In this document: positions 8,848 through 18,107 of the stretch, piece by piece
Layout of the letters: each line of letters opens with the position of its first letter
Numbering within the stretch: position 1 is the stretch's first letter
The notes under the pieces: model-generated
Database searches by the model: none
The model's input: only the letters and a program-made list of their open reading frames with translations
Told to the model about the DNA's origin: nothing
Made by a program: the position numbers and the translations under genes
DNA from: Candidatus Brachybacterium merdigallinarum
GTDB taxonomy: Bacteria > Actinomycetota > Actinomycetes > Actinomycetales > Dermabacteraceae
Direction of reading: 5' to 3'
Length of the DNA: 33,403 nt
Assembly (NCBI GenBank): GCA_019115335.1
Contig: DXDT01000091.1
Span: forward strand, 1-33,403

Positions 8848-10326
8848 GTGACCACTACCGCAGCAAGCACCGCACCGCGAGCAGGCCTCGAACCGGTCGA
8901 GCACTTCGACGTCGCCCTCATCGGGTCCGGCTCCGCGAACTCCTTCCCCGGCCCCGAGCTCGCGGATCGCACCATCGTGCAGATCGATCGCGGGGTCGGC
9001 CCGCAGCACGTCTTCGGCGGCACCTGTCTGAACCTCGGGTGCATCCCCACCAAGATGTTCGTGCATACCGCGCAGCTCGCCCACACCCCCTCCGTCGCGG
9101 CGCGCTTCGGCCTCACCGAGCATCTGCGCCACGTGGACTGGCCCGCGATCCGCGACCGCATCTTCGGCCGCATCGACCCGATCACCGCCAGGGGCGAGGC
9201 ATACCGCCGCGACCACGAGGACAACGCGAACCTCACCCTCCTGCGCGGCACCGCCGAGTTCACCGGACCGAAGCAGCTCCGGGTCATCCTGGCCGACGGC
9301 GCCGTGCGCCGCATCAGCGCCGACACGATCGTGCTCGGCGCCGGCTCCCGCCCGGAGCTGCCCCCGGTCGAGGGGATCGCGGAGGCCGCACCGCACACCT
9401 CGGACACCATCATGCGGATCGACGCGCTGCCCGCCTCCCTCGCGATCCTGGGCTCCGGGGTCATCGCCGTGGAGATGGCGAACATCTTCGCCTCCCTCGG
9501 GGTCGAGGTCACGCTCATCGCCCGCTCCTCGCGGGTGCTGCGCGCCGCTGACCAGGACGTCTCCCAGCGACTCACGGAGCTGTTCGCGGAGCGCTTCCAT
9601 CTGGAGACGCGGTTGAGAACCCGGTCCGTGCGTCGCACCGCCACGGGCGTCGAGCTGCGCGGCGAGCGGGACGGGCAGGAGCTGGTGATCGAGGCCGAGG
9701 AGCTGCTGGTCGCCACCGGGCGCCGCCCCAACTCCGATCTGCTGCAGGTGCAGCAGGCCGGGATCGACACCCACCCCGACGGCCGCGTCGTGGTCGACGA
9801 GCACCAGCGGGTGCTGCGCGGGGGAGAGGTGGCCGAGGGCATCTGGGCCCTGGGGGATCTCTCCAGCGCTGATCAGCTCAAGCACGTCGCCAACCACGAG
9901 CAGCGCATCGTGCGCCACAACATCCTCCATCCCGAGCAGCTGCGCAGCTCGCGCACCATGCCGGTGCCCTTCGGGGTGTTCACCCTCCCTCAGGTGGCCT
10001 GGGTGGGGCTGGACGAAGCGGCAGCACGTGAGCAGGCGGCCGCGCAGGGCCGGAGCATCCGGGTGGCGGTGCAGGAGTACGCCTCGATCGCCTATGGCTG
10101 GGCCCTCGAGGACACCACGGGCTTCGCCAAGATCATCGTCGACGCGGAGACCACCGAGATCCTCGGCGCCCATCTGATCGGCCCGGAGGCGACCACCCTC
10201 ATCCAGATCCTGATCCAGGCGATGAGCACCGGTCAGACGGCCCGTGACATCGCGACCACGCAGTACTGGATCCACCCGGCGATGCCGGAGCTGATCGAGA
10301 ACGCGCTGCTGCAGGTCACCGACTGA
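8848..10326 (+). CDS. mtr: Mycothione reductase (mycothiol disulfide reductase)
   Basis: A 492-residue flavoprotein disulfide reductase that reduces mycothiol disulfide with NADPH and so keeps the actinobacterial thiol buffer reduced in the cytoplasm. The FAD-binding N-terminus reads IGSGSANS, the mycothione-reductase variant of GxGxxG. The redox-active pair is C60/C65 in GGTCLNLGCIPTKMF. The NAD(P) Rossmann motif is ILGSGVIAVEMAN, the second FAD motif ends WALGDLSS, and the C-terminal acid/base region is YWIHPAMPELIENALL. The order and wording closely follow M. tuberculosis Mtr (459 residues); the extra length is an N-terminal Ala/Thr segment and small insertions. The start is at GTG 8848 with a leaderless -10. 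The upstream divergent neighbour is uvrA2. Confidence 0.95.
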   Translation: MTTTAASTAPRAGLEPVEHFDVALIGSGSANSFPGPELADRTIVQIDRGVGPQHVFGGTCLNLGCIPTKMFVHTAQLAHTPSVAARFGLTEHLRHVDWPAIRDRIFGRIDPITARGEAYRRDHEDNANLTLLRGTAEFTGPKQLRVILADGAVRRISADTIVLGAGSRPELPPVEGIAEAAPHTSDTIMRIDALPASLAILGSGVIAVEMANIFASLGVEVTLIARSSRVLRAADQDVSQRLTELFAERFHLETRLRTRSVRRTATGVELRGERDGQELVIEAEELLVATGRRPNSDLLQVQQAGIDTHPDGRVVVDEHQRVLRGGEVAEGIWALGDLSSADQLKHVANHEQRIVRHNILHPEQLRSSRTMPVPFGVFTLPQVAWVGLDEAAAREQAAAQGRSIRVAVQEYASIAYGWALEDTTGFAKIIVDAETTEILGAHLIGPEATTLIQILIQAMSTGQTARDIATTQYWIHPAMPELIENALLQVTD

Positions 10327-10363
10327 CGCTCGCGCGCGCCCGCCGGCGGTGCCGGAGCGCGGC

Positions 10364-10394
10364 CGGGGTCAGCCCTGCGGTCGGGGTCAGCCCT
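10364..10394. repeat. Short tandem duplication across the LCP stop codon
   Basis: cggggtcagccct occurs at 10364-10376 and again at 10382-10394 (period 18). The second copy contains the TGA of the minus-strand LCP gene, and the first copy places a further in-frame TGA 18 nt downstream. No hairpin terminator is evident between the convergent mtr and LCP genes. Confidence 0.7.
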
Positions 10395-12777
10395 TCGCCG
10401 CCTCCTGGTCCGCGCCCGGCAGGCAGGACTGCAGCGGGTCCTGCTCGATCTCCGGCTCTTCCGTGGCCTCGGCCGTCGGCGTGCCCCCGTCCGCAGAGTC
10501 GGAGGTCTCCTCGTCGCCGGTCGCCTCGTCGGTCCCCTCCGTGTCGGTCTCCGGTTGCTCGGCGCCGTCAGCACCCTCCTCCTGCGAGGGGGCGTCACCG
10601 GTGGGGGCGGGCTCGGTCGAGCCCGGTTCAGTCTCCCCGAGCACCGACTCCGGCTCCTCCTGCTGCATCGAGTCCTCGATCGAGGCGTCCACCCACTCCT
10701 TGAGGTAGTCCCAGTCGGCGTCGTAGGAGGGGGTGACGTCCTGCGTGATCGGGTAGGAGGTGAAGCCGCCGTCCTTGATCCGCAGCGCGAGATCCACGAA
10801 CGCCTCCAGGTCCGAGACCGGGATGTTGGTGACGATGTTCTCCTCGGTGGCGTTGACCAGACCCGGGATCGACAGGGCGACCGTCCCCGGATCGGCTTCC
10901 TCCACCACGGCCCGCACCATCCGCTGCTGGCGGCACATGCGGTTGAAGTCGTTCGAGCCCTCGCGGGAGCGGGCGTACCACAGGGCATGGAAGCCGTCGA
11001 GGTGCTGCTGGCCGGGCTCGATGTAGCCCTCCACCTCGGAGGCGCCGCCGCCGATGGGGATCTGACGCTCGACGACGAGGTCGACGCCGCCGATGGCATC
11101 GACCATGTCCTCGAAGCCCTGCAGGTTCACCATGGCGTAGTAGTCCATCTCCAGCCCCAGGGTCTCCTCGACCGCCCAGGTGGTCGCGGTCAGACCCGGC
11201 TCGGGATCGTTCGGGAACAGATCGGGGCGGTCCTCCGCCCAGGTCCACACGGCATTGATGAGGTCCTGGTTGTTCCCGAAGTAGCGGAACCCGTCCGGGA
11301 ACACCTCGGCAGCCGAGGTGCCCTCGGGGAACTGCACGTGCTCGAGGTTGCGGGGGATGGAGAACAGCGCGGTGCTGCCCGTCTCGGTGTCGATCGAGGC
11401 GACCATGATGGTGTCGGGGCGGGTGCCGGTGCGGTCCTCCCCGGCGTCCTGTCCCAGCAGCATGATGTTCAGCCTGCCCACCCCGGCCCAGGGGTCCTGG
11501 CCCGGCTGGAGATTGCTGCCGCTCTCCCCGCTGAAGACGGATTCCGAGCCCAGCAGGCCCTGCGCCGCCCACAGCGACCGCACGCCCTGACCGAAGGGCA
11601 GCGCGACGGCCACCACCATCAGGGCCGCCAGCCCCAGGGCGAGATATCGCTTGGCTCCCTGCAGCCTCTCCTTGGTGGTCTGCGCAAGATTCGCCAGCAC
11701 GATCTGGAGCGCCCAGACCACTCCCACCAGAGCGACCACTACCATCAGGCCGATCAGCACATCACGGCTGGTCAAGAACCTGATGCCGGTGCGCAGCGGG
11801 TCACCGAGGACGAAGAATCCGGCCGCCGCGAGCACTGCCGCGACGAGGATGCCCACCAGGACCCAGCCCAGAGCGCGCAGCCGCGTGGTGAGCAGACCGG
11901 TGCCCGGCACCGCCGTGGTCAGCACGGTCCAGCCGGCGACCTTCGGCAGTGATCCCTCGGGCAGAGGCTCCGGTCGCCGCTGCAGCGGACGCTTGGCGGG
12001 CTCGGCGGTGGCCCGGACCGCATGCGCGGCAGTGGGTGCCGGGGACACCGGAGAGGCGGGAGAGGCAGTCGTAACCGCGAGGGCCGCCGCCGGTGCCGGC
12101 TCTGCGCGGTCCGCGGCCGGGGCGGAGCCGGGCTCCTCGCGGGGGGCCTCGTGCGTCGGCCCGGTGGGCTCGTCGGGTGCCGCCGGCGCCAGGGACCAGG
12201 CGTCGTGGACCGTGTCGTCGTCCTCGACCGGCTCGGCGGGAGGCTCCGACGAGGGCGCGGAGGCCGGGGGCACGGCGGCAGCGGCATCGTCCTGGACCCG
12301 GCGGGCGCGGCGCCCGCGGGCCTGGACCGGGGCCAGGGTCTCGGTGGCCGGTTCGTCGGGCGCTCCGTCGGCCCAGTTCCGGGAGCGGCCGGCCACCGGG
12401 ATCGGCCCGGAGGGTGCCGTCGGCCCGTCGGAGGCGCCGGGGGTGGGCGGAGGGGAGCCGGCAGCTCCCACGGTCCCTGCATCGCCCGCGGCGCCGGAGT
12501 TGGCCGCCGCGGCAGATCCTGCTGAGGATGCGGAGCTCGCCGAGGCCGCGGAACCCGCTGAGTTCGGGGAGTCGCTCGAGACCGGAGAGGCGGCGCTGCG
12601 ATGTGCGATCCAGGTGCGGCGCTTCCCGTCCTCGGAGTCGCCGAAGGCAGCACTGCGTCGCCGCTGCGCGCTCTGCGGGGGCAGCGGATCGGACTGGGCA
12701 GGCTGGCCCTGGCCCGCAGCTCGGTGCGACCCGCCCTGGCGACGGCGTCGCCAGGGGGCCGAGGACGGATCCGTCAT
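10387..12777 (-). CDS. LytR-CpsA-Psr (LCP) family protein with long disordered N-terminus
   Basis: A 796-residue envelope protein. Residues 1 to about 290 are a low-complexity Ala/Pro/Ser/Glu-rich region predicted to be cytoplasmic. Three hydrophobic segments follow near residues 305-325, 335-360 and 380-400 (VLVGILVAAVLAAAGFFVL; VLIGLMVVVALVGVVWAL; LALGLAALMVVAVALPF). The LCP catalytic domain occupies about 430-635, with RTGTRPDTIM, FSIPRN and YARSREGSNDFNRMCRQQ carrying the polyprenyl-phosphate-binding arginines. A Glu/Ser/Thr-rich tail closes the protein. LCP enzymes transfer undecaprenyl-linked glycopolymers (teichoic-acid-like or arabinogalactan) to peptidoglycan. ATG 12777 is chosen because TAGGAT ends seven bases upstream. 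The protein is roughly twice the usual LCP length and has three membrane segments where one is usual. A second LCP gene lies at 22070. Confidence 0.9.
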   Translation of the reverse strand: MTDPSSAPWRRRRQGGSHRAAGQGQPAQSDPLPPQSAQRRRSAAFGDSEDGKRRTWIAHRSAASPVSSDSPNSAGSAASASSASSAGSAAAANSGAAGDAGTVGAAGSPPPTPGASDGPTAPSGPIPVAGRSRNWADGAPDEPATETLAPVQARGRRARRVQDDAAAAVPPASAPSSEPPAEPVEDDDTVHDAWSLAPAAPDEPTGPTHEAPREEPGSAPAADRAEPAPAAALAVTTASPASPVSPAPTAAHAVRATAEPAKRPLQRRPEPLPEGSLPKVAGWTVLTTAVPGTGLLTTRLRALGWVLVGILVAAVLAAAGFFVLGDPLRTGIRFLTSRDVLIGLMVVVALVGVVWALQIVLANLAQTTKERLQGAKRYLALGLAALMVVAVALPFGQGVRSLWAAQGLLGSESVFSGESGSNLQPGQDPWAGVGRLNIMLLGQDAGEDRTGTRPDTIMVASIDTETGSTALFSIPRNLEHVQFPEGTSAAEVFPDGFRYFGNNQDLINAVWTWAEDRPDLFPNDPEPGLTATTWAVEETLGLEMDYYAMVNLQGFEDMVDAIGGVDLVVERQIPIGGGASEVEGYIEPGQQHLDGFHALWYARSREGSNDFNRMCRQQRMVRAVVEEADPGTVALSIPGLVNATEENIVTNIPVSDLEAFVDLALRIKDGGFTSYPITQDVTPSYDADWDYLKEWVDASIEDSMQQEEPESVLGETEPGSTEPAPTGDAPSQEEGADGAEQPETDTEGTDEATGDEETSDSADGGTPTAEATEEPEIEQDPLQSCLPGADQEAAKG

Positions 12778-12784
12778 GGGGCAC

Positions 12785-12790
12785 ATCCTA
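12785..12790 (-). promoter_or_regulatory. Leaderless-type -10 for the first LCP gene
   Basis: TAGGAT (minus strand) ends seven bases before ATG 12777. No other Shine-Dalgarno sequence is visible. Confidence 0.5.
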
Positions 12791-12791
12791 G

Positions 12792-14345
<1,554 letters not shown>

Positions 14346-14367
14346 GCCGGACCGGGCCCCCTCCCCA

Positions 14368-14543
14368 GCCCGGCCGCGGGACACGTGTGACCAGGGGCGC
14401 GCCTGATCGGGGCCCGGCCGCGGGACACGCCGGCCGAGTTCGCGGAAATCCTCCGGCTGTGAGGGGGATCCGTGTTCTCGGCGAGCGCTGTCGGCGTGTC
14501 GCGGTTCGGACCGGAGGGGATGGGCCGCGGGCGGCGTGTCGCC
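14368..14543. repeat. Direct repeats and related inverted motifs upstream of galE
   Basis: gcccggccgcgggacacg occurs perfectly at 14368-14385 and 14412-14429 (44 bp apart). Related sequences in the opposite orientation, cggcgtgtcgcgg (14492-14504) and cggcgtgtcgcc (14532-14543), follow. All four share the core CGTGTC/GACACG. This fills most of the 228-bp guaB1-galE gap and may be a set of regulator sites; no known operator is recognised and no open frame looks real here. Confidence 0.5.
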
Positions 14544-14560
14544 ACCTGATACCGGCGCGA

Positions 14561-14566
14561 TAGGCT
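14561..14566 (+). promoter_or_regulatory. Leaderless-type -10 for galE
   Basis: TAGGCT ends seven bases before ATG 14574. There is no clear -35 and no Shine-Dalgarno sequence. Confidence 0.5.
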
Positions 14567-14573
14567 TCCGGCC

Positions 14574-15539
14574 ATGACGACACTCGTGATCGGCGGCGCC
14601 GGATACATCGGATCGCATGTGGTGCGACTCCTCGTGGAACAGGGGGAGAAGGTGGTCGTGATCGACCATCTCGCCACCGGGTACCGCGAGCGGACGGCAG
14701 GAGCCGAGCTCGTCGAGCTCGACGTGACCACCGCCGAGGCCGTCCCCGCCCTGGTCCGGGTGATCCGGGAGACCGGCGCCGAGGCGATGATCCACTTCGC
14801 CGCTCATAAGCAGGTCGGCGAGTCCGTGGCGAAGCCCGAGATGTACTGGCACGACAATGTGGGTGGCCTGGCCAATGCGCTCTCCGCCTGCGCCCAGGCC
14901 GGACTGCGCGACGTGGTGTTCTCCTCCTCCGCCGCGGTCTACGGGATGCCGGACGTGGATCTGGTCACCGAGGATCTGACCCCGCAGCCGATCAACCCCT
15001 ACGGCGCCACCAAGTACGTGGGGGAGTGGATGCTCGCCGACGCGGAGCGCGCTCACGACATGCGCACCGTCGCCCTGCGCTACTTCAACGTCGCCGGAGC
15101 GGGCTGGCCCGAGCTCGCCGACACCCAGGTGATGAACCTGGTGCCGATCGTGCTGGATGCGCTGGATCGCGGTCACGCGCCCACCGTGTTCGGCACCGAC
15201 TACGACACCCCGGACGGCACCTGCATCCGCGACTACGTGCACGTCCTCGACCTCGCCGACGCCCACATCGCGGCGCTCACCTACCTGCGCGGGGAGGACC
15301 GGCCCCACCGCGTGTTCAACGTCGGCACCGGCACGGGGTCCAGCGTGCTCGAGGTGATCGAGGCGATCGCCCGCGTCAAGGGCATCGAGATCACCCCGAC
15401 GCTGGGGGAGCGCCGCCCCGGCGATCCCGCGCGCCTGATCTGCTCCGCCGATCGGATCCGGGAGGCGATGGGCTGGAGCGCCACCCACGGCCTGGAGGAC
15501 ATCGTCCGCTCCGCCGCCGAGGCCCGCGCCGACGCCTGA
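14574..15539 (+). CDS. galE: UDP-glucose 4-epimerase
   Basis: A 321-residue short-chain dehydrogenase/reductase that interconverts UDP-glucose and UDP-galactose in the cytoplasm and supplies UDP-galactose for envelope glycans and the Leloir pathway. Visible features are the NAD-binding GGAGYIGSH at the N-terminus, HFAAHKQVGESV, the catalytic serine region SSSAAVYG (about S118-S119), and the YxxxK pair Y143/K147 in NPYGATKYVGE. ALRYFNVAGA and the late IRDYVHVLDLADAH signature are both typical of GalE. Length is slightly below the usual 330-340. No other Leloir gene lies next to it. It ends in a strong bidirectional hairpin. Confidence 0.94.
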   Translation: MTTLVIGGAGYIGSHVVRLLVEQGEKVVVIDHLATGYRERTAGAELVELDVTTAEAVPALVRVIRETGAEAMIHFAAHKQVGESVAKPEMYWHDNVGGLANALSACAQAGLRDVVFSSSAAVYGMPDVDLVTEDLTPQPINPYGATKYVGEWMLADAERAHDMRTVALRYFNVAGAGWPELADTQVMNLVPIVLDALDRGHAPTVFGTDYDTPDGTCIRDYVHVLDLADAHIAALTYLRGEDRPHRVFNVGTGTGSSVLEVIEAIARVKGIEITPTLGERRPGDPARLICSADRIREAMGWSATHGLEDIVRSAAEARADA

Positions 15540-15555
15540 GAACCATCGGACAGCA

Positions 15556-15586
15556 CCGCCCCCGCGAGATCAACTCGCGGGGGCGG
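15556..15586. terminator. Bidirectional hairpin terminator between galE and ilvA
   Basis: A perfect 13-bp stem (ccgcccccgcgag 15556-15568 with 15574-15586) closes loop atcaa. It lies 17 nt after galE and 60 nt after the end of the convergent ilvA, so it can serve both. Confidence 0.8.
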
Positions 15587-15646
15587 CGCTCGACGGGGCT
15601 CGCTCAGGTGGGTCTGCGCCCCCCCCTGCGCAGCAGTGGCGATCGG

Positions 15647-16951
15647 TCAGGTGAGGTAGCGGTAGATCGGGTCGCTCGGGTCGATCCGCTCGATCTCCAT
15701 GTTCGAGGCCGCCATCCGCGCCATCAGGGGGTCGAGATCCTCGCGGTACCCGAGCTCGATCCCGACCAGGGCCGGGCCCTGCTCACGGTTGTTGCGCTTG
15801 ATGTAGTCGAACAGGACGATGTCGTCGTCCGGGCCGAGCACCTGATCCAGGAAGCGGCGCAGCGCTCCGGGCTCCTGGGCGAAGGTGACGAGGAAGTAGT
15901 GCTTGAAGCCCTCGTGCACGAGGGACCGCTCGACCACCTCGCTGTAGCGGGAGACGTCGTTGTTGCCCCCGGAGATGACCACCAGCACGTCGCTCTCCCC
16001 GTCGGCGTCCGCGGGGACCAGGTCCTCGATCGCGCCGGTGGCCACGGCCGCGGAGGCCACCGCTCCGGCAGGCTCGGCGATGATGCCGTCGGTCTGGTAG
16101 AGGCCGAGCATCTCGGTGCACACCGCGCCCTCCTCGACCGAGATCAGCTCGGGGTCGATCGCCTGCGCCATCCGCAGCGGATCCGCCCCCACCCGGCGCA
16201 CTGCGGCGCCGTCGACGAAGCGGTCCAGGTCATGCAGCGTCACCGGGCGGCCGGCCCGCACCGCAGCGGCCATGGATACCGCGCCGGCGGGCTCCACCCC
16301 GACGATCCGGGCCGAGGGCAGGCGCTCGCGGAGCCAGGCCCCGCAGCCGCCCAGCAGACCGCCGCCGCCCACCGGCAGCACCACGGTGGCCGGCTCGACG
16401 CCGTGCTCGGTGCGCAGCTGCTCGACGGCCTCGAGGGCGACGGTCCCCTGACCGGCCATGACCACCGGGTGGTCGAACGGCGGGACCATGGTGGCCCCGG
16501 TGCGGGAGGCGTCCTCGGCGGCGGCCTCCGCGGCATCGTCGAAGGTGTCACCGATCAGCACCAGGTCCACGAGGTCGCCGCCGATGGCGGTGATCCGGTC
16601 CCGCTTCTGGCGCGGGGTCGTGCTGGGCACGTAGATGCGGCCGCGGACGTCCAGGGAGCGGCAGGCGTGGGCGACTCCCTGGGCATGGTTGCCGGCGCTC
16701 GCGGTGACCACCCCGGCCGCGCGCTCCTCGGGGGAGAGCCGGGCCAGGAACAGCGAAGCGCCGCGGAGCTTGTAGGAGCGCACGGACTGCAGGTCCTCGC
16801 GCTTGAGCCACACCCGGGCGCCGACGAGCGCGCTGAGCCGCTCGCTGAGGTGCACCGGGGTGCGCCGGACTACGTCCCCCAGGGTCTCGGCCGCCAGTTC
16901 GACATCCGCAGCGGTCAGCGGCAGCGGGGTCCGGGGAGGGGTGGTGGTCAC
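15647..16951 (-). CDS. ilvA: Threonine ammonia-lyase (threonine dehydratase)
   Basis: A 434-residue PLP-dependent fold-type II enzyme that deaminates threonine to 2-oxobutanoate, the first step of isoleucine biosynthesis. The PLP lysine is K61 in SYKLRGA. The asparagine loop is SAGNHAQG and the phosphate loop is PVGGGGLLGG. The last 85 residues (FKHYFLVTFAQEPGALRRFL onward to IYRYLT) form the ACT-like regulatory domain of the short Corynebacterium/Bacillus-type IlvA, so feedback control by isoleucine is likely. GTG 16951 overlaps the stop of the upstream PTS EIIB gene as GTGA, which indicates translational coupling and an operon carD - EIIB - ilvA or at least EIIB - ilvA. The catabolic TdcB alternative is less likely because of the regulatory domain. 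Confidence 0.93.
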   Translation of the reverse strand: MTTTPPRTPLPLTAADVELAAETLGDVVRRTPVHLSERLSALVGARVWLKREDLQSVRSYKLRGASLFLARLSPEERAAGVVTASAGNHAQGVAHACRSLDVRGRIYVPSTTPRQKRDRITAIGGDLVDLVLIGDTFDDAAEAAAEDASRTGATMVPPFDHPVVMAGQGTVALEAVEQLRTEHGVEPATVVLPVGGGGLLGGCGAWLRERLPSARIVGVEPAGAVSMAAAVRAGRPVTLHDLDRFVDGAAVRRVGADPLRMAQAIDPELISVEEGAVCTEMLGLYQTDGIIAEPAGAVASAAVATGAIEDLVPADADGESDVLVVISGGNNDVSRYSEVVERSLVHEGFKHYFLVTFAQEPGALRRFLDQVLGPDDDIVLFDYIKRNNREQGPALVGIELGYREDLDPLMARMAASNMEIERIDPSDPIYRYLT

Positions 16952-17229
16952 ATCTGCTCCAGCAGTCGGTCGATATCGGAGTAGGTCACATCGGGGGAGG
17001 TCCCCAGCAGCAGCGGCATCCCCGAGACCACGGGGATCCCCAGCGCGGCGGGCAGCTCGACGGTGCTGACCACCAGGTCAGCGGTGAAGTCGGGGGAGAG
17101 CAGGTCCATCACGGTGGACTGCACGACCTGCGCGTCGTGACCCCGGGAGGTGACATGCTCGCGCACCTGCTCCGCGATCAGTGCTGAGGTCGCGATTCCC
17201 GCTCCGCAGACGACGGCGATCGTCAGCAC
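16948..17229 (-). CDS. PTS system EIIB component, galactitol (GatB)-like, orphan
   Basis: A 93-residue protein with the GatB-type EIIB fold. It starts MLTIAVVCGAGIATSALIAE, with phosphorylatable Cys8 in the CGxGIATS P-loop, and ends with the family-typical GMPLLLGT stretch. EIIB proteins receive phosphate from EIIA and pass it to the sugar bound by EIIC at the membrane. No EIIA or EIIC gene is nearby, so it is either an orphan transporter part or a recruited regulatory phosphoprotein. GTG 17229 has AGGAGG four bases upstream. A longer in-frame start towards 17436 would run through carD and is not real. The gene begins 49 nt after carD and overlaps ilvA by 4 nt, an unexpected partner. Confidence 0.85.
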   Translation of the reverse strand: MLTIAVVCGAGIATSALIAEQVREHVTSRGHDAQVVQSTVMDLLSPDFTADLVVSTVELPAALGIPVVSGMPLLLGTSPDVTYSDIDRLLEQM

Positions 17230-17278
17230 ATCGCCTCCTGGAAGGGTCGAGATCGGCTGGGTCCGGTTCGGCTCCCGC

Positions 17279-17761
17279 TCAGGACGCGAGGACCTCGTCC
17301 AGGATCGTCTCGGCGTGGACCTCGTCGGTCTTCTCGGCCAGGGCGAGCTCGGAGACGAGGATCTGGCGCGCCTTGGCCAGCATCCGCTTCTCACCGGCGG
17401 AGAGGCCGCGGTCCTGATCGCGACGCCACAGGTCACGGACCACCTCGGCCACCTTCTTCACATCCCCGGAGGCGAGCTTCTCGACGTTCGCCTTGTAGCG
17501 ACGGGACCAGTTGGTGGGCTCCTCGGTGAACGGCTGCCGCAGCACCTCGAACACCTCGTCGAGCCCCTCCTTGTCCACCACGTCGCGCACACCGACCAGA
17601 TCGACGTTGTCGGCCGGGACCTCGATCGTCAGATCACCCTGGGCGACGCGGAGCTTGAGGTACGTGCGGGGCTCGCCCTTGACGGTGCGAGTCTTGACTT
17701 CTTCGATGAGCGCCGCACCGTGATGCGGATAGACGACGGTCTCGCCGACGGCAAAATTCAT
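17279..17761 (-). CDS. carD: CarD family transcription factor
   Basis: A 160-residue protein that aligns along its length with M. tuberculosis CarD, an RNA-polymerase-binding factor that stabilises open complexes at promoters, notably of stable RNA genes. The N-terminal Tudor-like RNAP-interaction domain ([18 protein letters not shown]) keeps R25 in KTRTVKG. Position 47 is glutamate in LTIEVPA where M. tuberculosis has R47. The DNA-binding helical domain contains the minor-groove wedge W85 in [13 protein letters not shown] and the conserved [19 protein letters not shown] 17761 follows aaaggggt about nine bases upstream. It probably heads a transcript that continues into the PTS EIIB and ilvA genes. 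A second, divergent CarD-like gene lies at 32806. Confidence 0.96.
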   Translation of the reverse strand: MNFAVGETVVYPHHGAALIEEVKTRTVKGEPRTYLKLRVAQGDLTIEVPADNVDLVGVRDVVDKEGLDEVFEVLRQPFTEEPTNWSRRYKANVEKLASGDVKKVAEVVRDLWRRDQDRGLSAGEKRMLAKARQILVSELALAEKTDEVHAETILDEVLAS

Positions 17762-17786
17762 GTGGATGGACCCCTTTCCGCAGACC

Positions 17787-17814
17787 AGTCTAGCATCGCA
17801 GTGGTGTGCTAAAA
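17787..17814 (-). promoter_or_regulatory. Probable carD promoter
   Basis: On the minus strand TTTTAG (17809-17814) and TAGACT (17787-17792) have a 16-nt spacer. The leader to ATG 17761 would be about 20 nt and includes aaagggg. Confidence 0.45.
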
Positions 17815-18107
17815 TGCGTGCCCGCTTCGCTCAGAGGGGTCTCGGAGCAGGCAGCGGAGCGGGGGTCCGGAGGCGCCCGGCCAGGCCTCGAAGGGCTGGT
17901 CCGGGAGAATGCGCCGGACGGGGGAGAGCGCCGTCGCCACCCCGGGGGAGGGGGAGCACTCCCTGGCGAGGAGGAGGACGCGCCCCCTGGAGAGAGGCCG
18001 CCAGAGGTGATCACTCCCGGCTGATCAGTGCCTGATCGTGGGGTAATCTAGGGGCGCTGTCCCGCCTCATCTTCGCCGTGCTGAGCGGCATCGAACAGGA
18101 GTCCTCC
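17807..18107 (+). other. 346-bp gap between carD and the lipoprotein gene; possible long leader or untranslated RNA
   Basis: No convincing protein gene lies in 17762-18107. On the plus strand TGCTAAAAT (17807-17815) is an extended -10, rare in such GC-rich DNA. A transcript from about 17822 would begin with a hairpin (cccgcttcgct 17821-17831 with agcggagcggg 17853-17863) and continue through a purine-rich, repetitive stretch. Open frames starting at 17806 and 17814 overlap the -10 itself and have no Shine-Dalgarno sequence, so they are probably not translated. Near the end, three TGATC motifs lie at 18008, 18022 and 18033, the first two as palindromic TGATCA. This may be a long 5' UTR or a small RNA. 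Confidence 0.3.
18021..18049 (+). promoter_or_regulatory. Probable promoter of the lipoprotein gene
   Basis: CTGATC (18021-18026) and TAATCT (18044-18049) have a 17-nt spacer. The TGATCA and TGATCG motifs overlap the -35 and spacer. Transcription would start near 18056 and leave a 50-nt leader with AGGAG before GTG 18108. Confidence 0.5.

Noticed and set aside
17806..18024. 72-residue open frame in the carD-lipoprotein gap
   Set aside because: Its start overlaps a -10 element, there is no Shine-Dalgarno sequence, and the protein is Gly/Arg/Pro-rich without any family feature.
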